From: Dokdonia pacifica
GTDB taxonomy: Bacteria > Bacteroidota > Bacteroidia > Flavobacteriales > Flavobacteriaceae
Length of the DNA stretch: 64,000 nucleotides
Direction of reading: 5' to 3'
Assembly (NCBI RefSeq): GCF_900188275.1
Contig: NZ_FZNY01000005.1
Span: 372,001 to 436,000, forward strand
The position numbers and the translations under genes were made by a program. Under the pieces are notes generated by a model. It did not search any database and was not told the origin of the DNA. It saw nothing but the letters and a program-made list of their open reading frames with translations. This document shows, in pieces, positions 60,262 to 64,000 of this stretch. Every line of letters begins with the position of its first letter. Positions within the stretch are counted from its first letter, which is position 1.

Positions 60262-61773
60262 ATGATCTATAAAAACATAAGTGCTTCTCTAATTGTCTTA
60301 CTACTCATCTTCTCATGTACATCAAAACCTGAGCATAATACAGCGTCTTCTGAAACAACTAATGAAGATATTATTATAACAGGAAACATTGATAACCTAG
60401 ATGTCGCTAAGTTTGGAGACAAAGTATCTTTTGGATATCATGATTATATGGCCGGTGATTATCGAGAACTAAAAGCTTCTATAGATACACTAACAGGCGA
60501 TTTTATAACAAATATTTCTTCTATCGCACCCGTTCAGATCTACTTCTATCATAATAATGGCTTAGAAATTATAGTATCTCCAGGAGATAGTATCCATTTT
60601 AAAATGGATGGTAGTATTATTGATAAAACAGCTTTTGTTAATACCCTTGAAATAAGCGGTGATGCGGTTCAGACAAATAAAAATCTTATAGCATTTCATC
60701 AAGAATTTAAGCCTGATTATGCACGTAATGAACTTGAAATAAAAAGAGGCAATCCAGAAAATTACAAGAAATACTTAGACTCCTTATACATAGAACGAAA
60801 TAAAAAAATCCAAGATTTTGCTTCTAATAATGAATTGAGTAATACGTTTAAAAACTGGCTAACCGTTGAGGAAAAGTATGCGAAAAATGCTGCTTTATTA
60901 CAATATCCTCCACTGTATAATATGTTTACTAGACAGTTTCTTGATGTAACTCCAGATTACTTTAATGATGCTATGAAAGTTCCTAGTTTTACAAAAGAAG
61001 ATCTAGCAAATAGCACCCTCGCAAGAAATTATATACAATATTACTACTATCAACTTAGAACAGAATTACAATCAAAACTTTCACAAGAAGATTTGAGAGA
61101 ACCTAAAAAAAGAGATTCTGTGTTCTATACATCAATCAATACTATAGCCAAAGACAATAAGTTAATGGCACAGCTTATTACACTAACCGCTTTGCAAGGA
61201 GAACTTAATAACAATACCATAAAAGGATATGAGGATAATATAACCCAAATAGAAAACTTGTTTGCAGACAGTGATTTTTCAGCTCCCCTGAATGCCAAAT
61301 ATCTAAAAGTAAAAAACCTATTAGAAAACCCTATACTTCCAGAAGACTCTAAGTTATTATCCTTTCAGACTGAAAACCCAGAAGAATACCTTAAAGAGAT
61401 TATCTCAAATGCAAATGGAAAGGTCATATACATAGATAACTGGGCAACTTGGTGTGGACCTTGTAAGCAAGAGTTCAAACAAAGTACCCCACAGCTAAAA
61501 GAAAAATTCCAACAAGATGTTGAGTTTATTTATCTGTGCCATCAATCTAATGAAAAGTTATGGAAGCCTTCTATCGCCGAGTTTAAAGTGACTGGAAAAC
61601 ATTATTTCCTTTCACAAGAAGAAAGCAATCCTATATTTAGAGAAATAAATTTACAAGGATTTCCTACCTATACTATTATCAATAAAAAAGGGGAAATTGT
61701 AAAATCTGGATTTGAATACCGCCCTAGTAGAGCAATTACTTCAGAAATCCTAACAGAATTAATAGCAGAGTAA
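60262..61773 (+). CDS. TlpA-like thioredoxin-fold lipoprotein
   Basis: A 503-aa lipoprotein (MIYKNISASLIVLLLIFSCTSK). The first about 350 residues are beta-rich then helical without a recognised name. A C-terminal TlpA/AhpC-type thioredoxin domain carries the active site WCGPC in WATWCGPCKQEFKQ (about 395-410), and a cis-Pro in QGFPTYTI. It would act as a periplasmic or outer-membrane thiol reductase. It shares one base with the DUF6452 gene. Confidence 0.88.
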   Translation: MIYKNISASLIVLLLIFSCTSKPEHNTASSETTNEDIIITGNIDNLDVAKFGDKVSFGYHDYMAGDYRELKASIDTLTGDFITNISSIAPVQIYFYHNNGLEIIVSPGDSIHFKMDGSIIDKTAFVNTLEISGDAVQTNKNLIAFHQEFKPDYARNELEIKRGNPENYKKYLDSLYIERNKKIQDFASNNELSNTFKNWLTVEEKYAKNAALLQYPPLYNMFTRQFLDVTPDYFNDAMKVPSFTKEDLANSTLARNYIQYYYYQLRTELQSKLSQEDLREPKKRDSVFYTSINTIAKDNKLMAQLITLTALQGELNNNTIKGYEDNITQIENLFADSDFSAPLNAKYLKVKNLLENPILPEDSKLLSFQTENPEEYLKEIISNANGKVIYIDNWATWCGPCKQEFKQSTPQLKEKFQQDVEFIYLCHQSNEKLWKPSIAEFKVTGKHYFLSQEESNPIFREINLQGFPTYTIINKKGEIVKSGFEYRPSRAITSEILTELIAE

Positions 61774-62279
61774 TGACAAAACGTTTATTTATAATAGGAA
61801 CTGTACTCTGGGGATGTATCATGCTCTCTTCTTGTGAAAGAGACGATATATGTGCAGAAGCCACACCCGTTACCCCTTTATTAATCATTGATTTTTTTGA
61901 CATTGAAAATCCAACAGAACCAAAGACACCCGTAGATTTAACGATTAGAGAAGTAAATGGAGATACATTAGACGGCTCGCCTTTTAACACTTCTACAGTC
62001 TCTATACCACTGCGTACAAATCAAGATCAGACGGATCTACTCTTTGTACTAAATACGGGTAGTGAAGAATTAGAAACCCCTGAAAATATAGACGGACTTA
62101 GCATCAATTATGTTCGTATTGAAGAATATATAAGTAAAGCATGTGGTTTTAGAATAACATATGATGCGCTAGATGCAACTCCTAGCTCCCAAGATGGTGA
62201 ATTCTGGATACAAGATGTAATAATAATTAACACAACTGTAGAAGATGAGACTTCAGCACATATCCAGATTTTTCATTAG
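61773..62279 (+). CDS. DUF6452-like lipoprotein
   Basis: A 168-aa protein with lipoprotein signal LFIIGTVLWGCIMLSSCERDDIC, followed by a beta-rich domain (PLLIIDFFDIENPTEPKTPVDLTIREVNG). It matches the DUF6452 family of Flavobacterial unknowns. It overlaps the previous gene by one base and the next by about 35 bases, so the three genes form one translational unit. Confidence 0.8.
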   Translation: MTKRLFIIGTVLWGCIMLSSCERDDICAEATPVTPLLIIDFFDIENPTEPKTPVDLTIREVNGDTLDGSPFNTSTVSIPLRTNQDQTDLLFVLNTGSEELETPENIDGLSINYVRIEEYISKACGFRITYDALDATPSSQDGEFWIQDVIIINTTVEDETSAHIQIFH

Positions 62280-62973
62280 CCTATCTATTATTTTTATGAG
62301 TGCATTCCTTAGCGCTCAAGAAAATGAAGATACTACAGAGACAGCTACTAAAGATGTTACACAACAAAATGTCCAGTACTATGGCTTACGTATAGGAGTT
62401 GATCTTTCAAAACCCGTACGTAGTCTTTTAGACGATCAGTATAGTGGTCTTGAGATTGTAGGAGATTTTAGAGTGAGTAATCGTTATTATGTAGCCGCAG
62501 AACTAGGAAATGAAACATTTACAGTAGATGAATTTTCAAATATTGATGTAACTTCTTCAGGTTCATACATAAAAGCTGGATTTAACTATAATGCCTATAA
62601 TAATTGGTTTGGTATGAATAACCTTATCTATGCAGGTGTTCGTGCAGGTTTTTCAACTTTTACTCAAGAACTAAACACCTATACAATTTCTACCTCAAAT
62701 ACATTCTTTGAAGAAGATGTGCGCACAGATACTAGAGAATTTGACGGACTAAATGCCACTTGGTTAGAATTTCAACTAGGTATACAAACTGAACTGTTTA
62801 GTAATTTTTATTTAGGAATTAATCTTCAAATCAAAAATAGAGTTACAGAAACAGAACCCGATGGATTTGAAAATGTATATATTCCAGGATTTGGAAAAAC
62901 TACAGACGAGAGTAAATTTGGTGTAGGTTATGGATATACACTATCCTACCTTATTCCTATTTTCAAAAAATAA
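62245..62973 (+). CDS. DUF6048-like outer-membrane beta-barrel protein
   Basis: A 242-aa protein with signal peptide (RFFISLSIIFMSAFLSAQ) and alternating beta strands (YYGLRIGVDLSKPVRSLL, YYVAAELGNETF) ending YGYTLSYLIPIFKK. It matches the DUF6048 family and is placed next to DUF6452 as in other Flavobacteria. Function is unknown; a small barrel is inferred. Its start lies inside the DUF6452 gene. Confidence 0.82.
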   Translation: MRLQHISRFFISLSIIFMSAFLSAQENEDTTETATKDVTQQNVQYYGLRIGVDLSKPVRSLLDDQYSGLEIVGDFRVSNRYYVAAELGNETFTVDEFSNIDVTSSGSYIKAGFNYNAYNNWFGMNNLIYAGVRAGFSTFTQELNTYTISTSNTFFEEDVRTDTREFDGLNATWLEFQLGIQTELFSNFYLGINLQIKNRVTETEPDGFENVYIPGFGKTTDESKFGVGYGYTLSYLIPIFKK

Positions 62974-62994
62974 AAAGTGTATTGTTTTGTACGC

Positions 62995-63004
62995 TTTCGC
63001 GAAA
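62995..63004. repeat. Palindrome family core at the edge of a tandem repeat
   Basis: GCTTTCGCGAAATC with exact core TTTCGCGAAA at 62995-63004; the right arm runs directly into the first imperfect repeat unit. Confidence 0.8.
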
Positions 63005-63113
63005 TCGAACTTGTGAGATTCACGACCGGAGGGAGAATGAAATGGTAAATCGAGCTTGCAAGACCTGCCTGCCGTCAGGCAGGTTCATGACCAAAAGGGA
63101 GAGCGTAGCGTTA
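63002..63113. repeat. Two imperfect tandem repeat units, the second with a hairpin
   Basis: Unit 1 (63002-63046) and unit 2 (63047-about 63113) share AAATCGA[A/G]CTTG, TTCA[C/T]GACC and AGGGAGA. Unit 2 carries an extra hairpin CCTGCCTG-CCGT-CAGGCAGG (63064-63083) absent from unit 1. No open frame is supported, and the segment lies between convergent genes. Confidence 0.65.
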
Positions 63114-63133
63114 AAGCATATAAAGGATATCTC

Positions 63134-63982
63134 TTATTTTTCTTTGGTAAATAAGAGATCATCTGCTGTCTCACTATTATATAAGGAATCCAGAAAAGAG
63201 AGAAACTCCTCTGTAGAAGTACGCAAATCTATTTCTTTTTTCTGTCCCACAAATCGAACCTTATCAAAATGAGGAAGGATAAGTGCTACAAATTCCTTAT
63301 TAGAAACACCTGATACATTTTTAAGATGATGTGGTACATATTCTATGTATAACATTTTAACATCAGTCAGGACATCTTGCATACCCTGTAAAGCAAAATA
63401 CTCTGCCCCTTCTATATCTACAATAATGTGATCTGGTTTTGGAAGGCTTTCCTGTTTAATATGATCATCCAAACGTATCATATCTACCTCGACCGTATCT
63501 GGATTATCATGAGAATACAGATAACTGTCCTTAATAGGTTTTATCTTACTCCCACCACTATTAAGTGTATTTTTATAAAAAGATATTTTCTTTTCTGAAT
63601 CTCCTACGGCATAATTAAAAAGCGTCGCATTCTCTAAATCATTTATTAAAACATTTTTAGATACATATCCAAAAGTATCTGGATTTGCCTCATACCCGAC
63701 AATGGTCTTACATTGCTTCCCTATAGGTACTAAAAGAGTCCCTATATGAGTTCCCAAAACATATACAATATCATCTTTATGGATATACGTTAAAAGCTCT
63801 TTGATTTCAGAAATATTCCATCCTCCTTTGAAACCAAGATAACGACCAATTGTATAATCATCTATAGGCGCTAGTATCATTCCATTTTCAGTGTCATAAA
63901 TAACTCCTTTTGCATGATGCCCTAATACTTTCTTTCGAAGTTTTATTTTAAACTGACGCTTTTTAACCTTTATTTTTTTCAT
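63134..63982 (-). CDS. FkbM family methyltransferase
   Basis: A 282-aa SAM-dependent methyltransferase-fold protein. The FkbM domain (about 70-230) shows a SAM-binding loop YVLGTHIGTLLVPIGKQC, the acidic end of beta2 GYEANPDTF, and the conserved IIVDIEGAEYFALQGMQD. The basic N-terminus is not a signal. FkbM enzymes methylate hydroxyls of polyketides or sugars; a role in polysaccharide or glycolipid synthesis is possible, but no such genes lie nearby in the window. Confidence 0.88.
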   Translation of the reverse strand: MKKIKVKKRQFKIKLRKKVLGHHAKGVIYDTENGMILAPIDDYTIGRYLGFKGGWNISEIKELLTYIHKDDIVYVLGTHIGTLLVPIGKQCKTIVGYEANPDTFGYVSKNVLINDLENATLFNYAVGDSEKKISFYKNTLNSGGSKIKPIKDSYLYSHDNPDTVEVDMIRLDDHIKQESLPKPDHIIVDIEGAEYFALQGMQDVLTDVKMLYIEYVPHHLKNVSGVSNKEFVALILPHFDKVRFVGQKKEIDLRTSTEEFLSFLDSLYNSETADDLLFTKEK

Positions 63983-64000
63983 ATCTAAGTATAGATAAAA

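Noticed and set aside
1-64000. CRISPR arrays, tRNA or rRNA genes, insertion sequences
   Set aside because: None found: no regular spacer-repeat array, no cloverleaf-like or rRNA sequence noticed by eye, and no transposase or integrase frame. Short tRNAs could be missed without a covariance search.

Overview
The window looks like a chromosomal stretch from a marine member of the Flavobacteriaceae (phylum Bacteroidota). The base composition is AT-rich. There are two type IX secretion substrates with C-terminal sorting domains, two TonB-dependent receptors with CarboxypepD-like N-termini, and several small families typical of Flavobacteria (CAL67264-like membrane protein, DUF6048/DUF6452 pair, CCC-motif and CD225 membrane proteins). 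No rRNA, tRNA, CRISPR array, transposase or integrase was seen. The genus cannot be fixed from the sequence alone.

Layout. 1-6000 (minus strand): an ilvD-ilvB-ilvN-ilvC operon for branched-chain amino acid synthesis, preceded by an Ile-rich leader peptide and a terminator that together form a classical attenuator. 6.1-10.5 kb: an aldehyde dehydrogenase, a compact four-gene two-component operon (small acidic protein, 7-TM protein, histidine kinase, LuxR-type regulator) with repeat operators upstream, and a small unknown gene. 10.5-14.1 kb: a 5-oxoprolinase operon (pxpABC) led by an NRAMP-fold transporter lacking the canonical metal ligands. 14.1-20.3 kb: a 2-TM protein, a patatin-like lipase, a cytoplasmic-looking amidase with SH3b domains, a secreted unknown and a MORN/YwqK-like protein. 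20.8-25.4 kb: a TonB receptor coupled to a YfiR-histidine kinase hybrid. 25.4-29.5 kb: a secreted FG-GAP/VCBS protein lying between intact comM and a duplicated comM 3' fragment. 29.7-33.3 kb: a secreted GH13 amylase with tandem starch-binding modules, a LacI-type operator and two tandem hairpin RNA elements. 33.3-38.7 kb: an S15/CocE hydrolase, dsbD, tilS and a small membrane protein. 38.9-49.2 kb: an acyl-CoA carboxylase beta subunit, lipoproteins, an M23 peptidase, a second TonB receptor, a GNAT enzyme, a cysteine desulfurase and an Smr protein. 49.3-53.0 kb: a T9SS substrate and a cluster of four small membrane proteins. 53.1-58.7 kb: ornithine aminotransferase, an ECF sigma factor with a membrane partner, a lipoprotein, and a TPR-AraC membrane regulator followed by a double-glycine peptide precursor. 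58.8-64 kb: rlmD, a TlpA-like lipoprotein, DUF6452, DUF6048 and an FkbM methyltransferase.

The most striking global signal is a palindrome, core TTTCGCGAAA and often extended to TACGCTTTCGCGAAAGCGTA. I count 19 exact cores, about one per 3.4 kb, in both genes and gaps. Inside genes it imposes the recurring peptides AFAK, RFRES or LSRKR.

The best candidates for something not yet described are the ilv attenuator, the palindrome, the AraC/TPR-peptide locus with its shared promoter motif, the twin 100-bp-period RNA elements, and the comM 3'-end duplication flanking a cargo gene. Most of the remainder is ordinary core chromosome.
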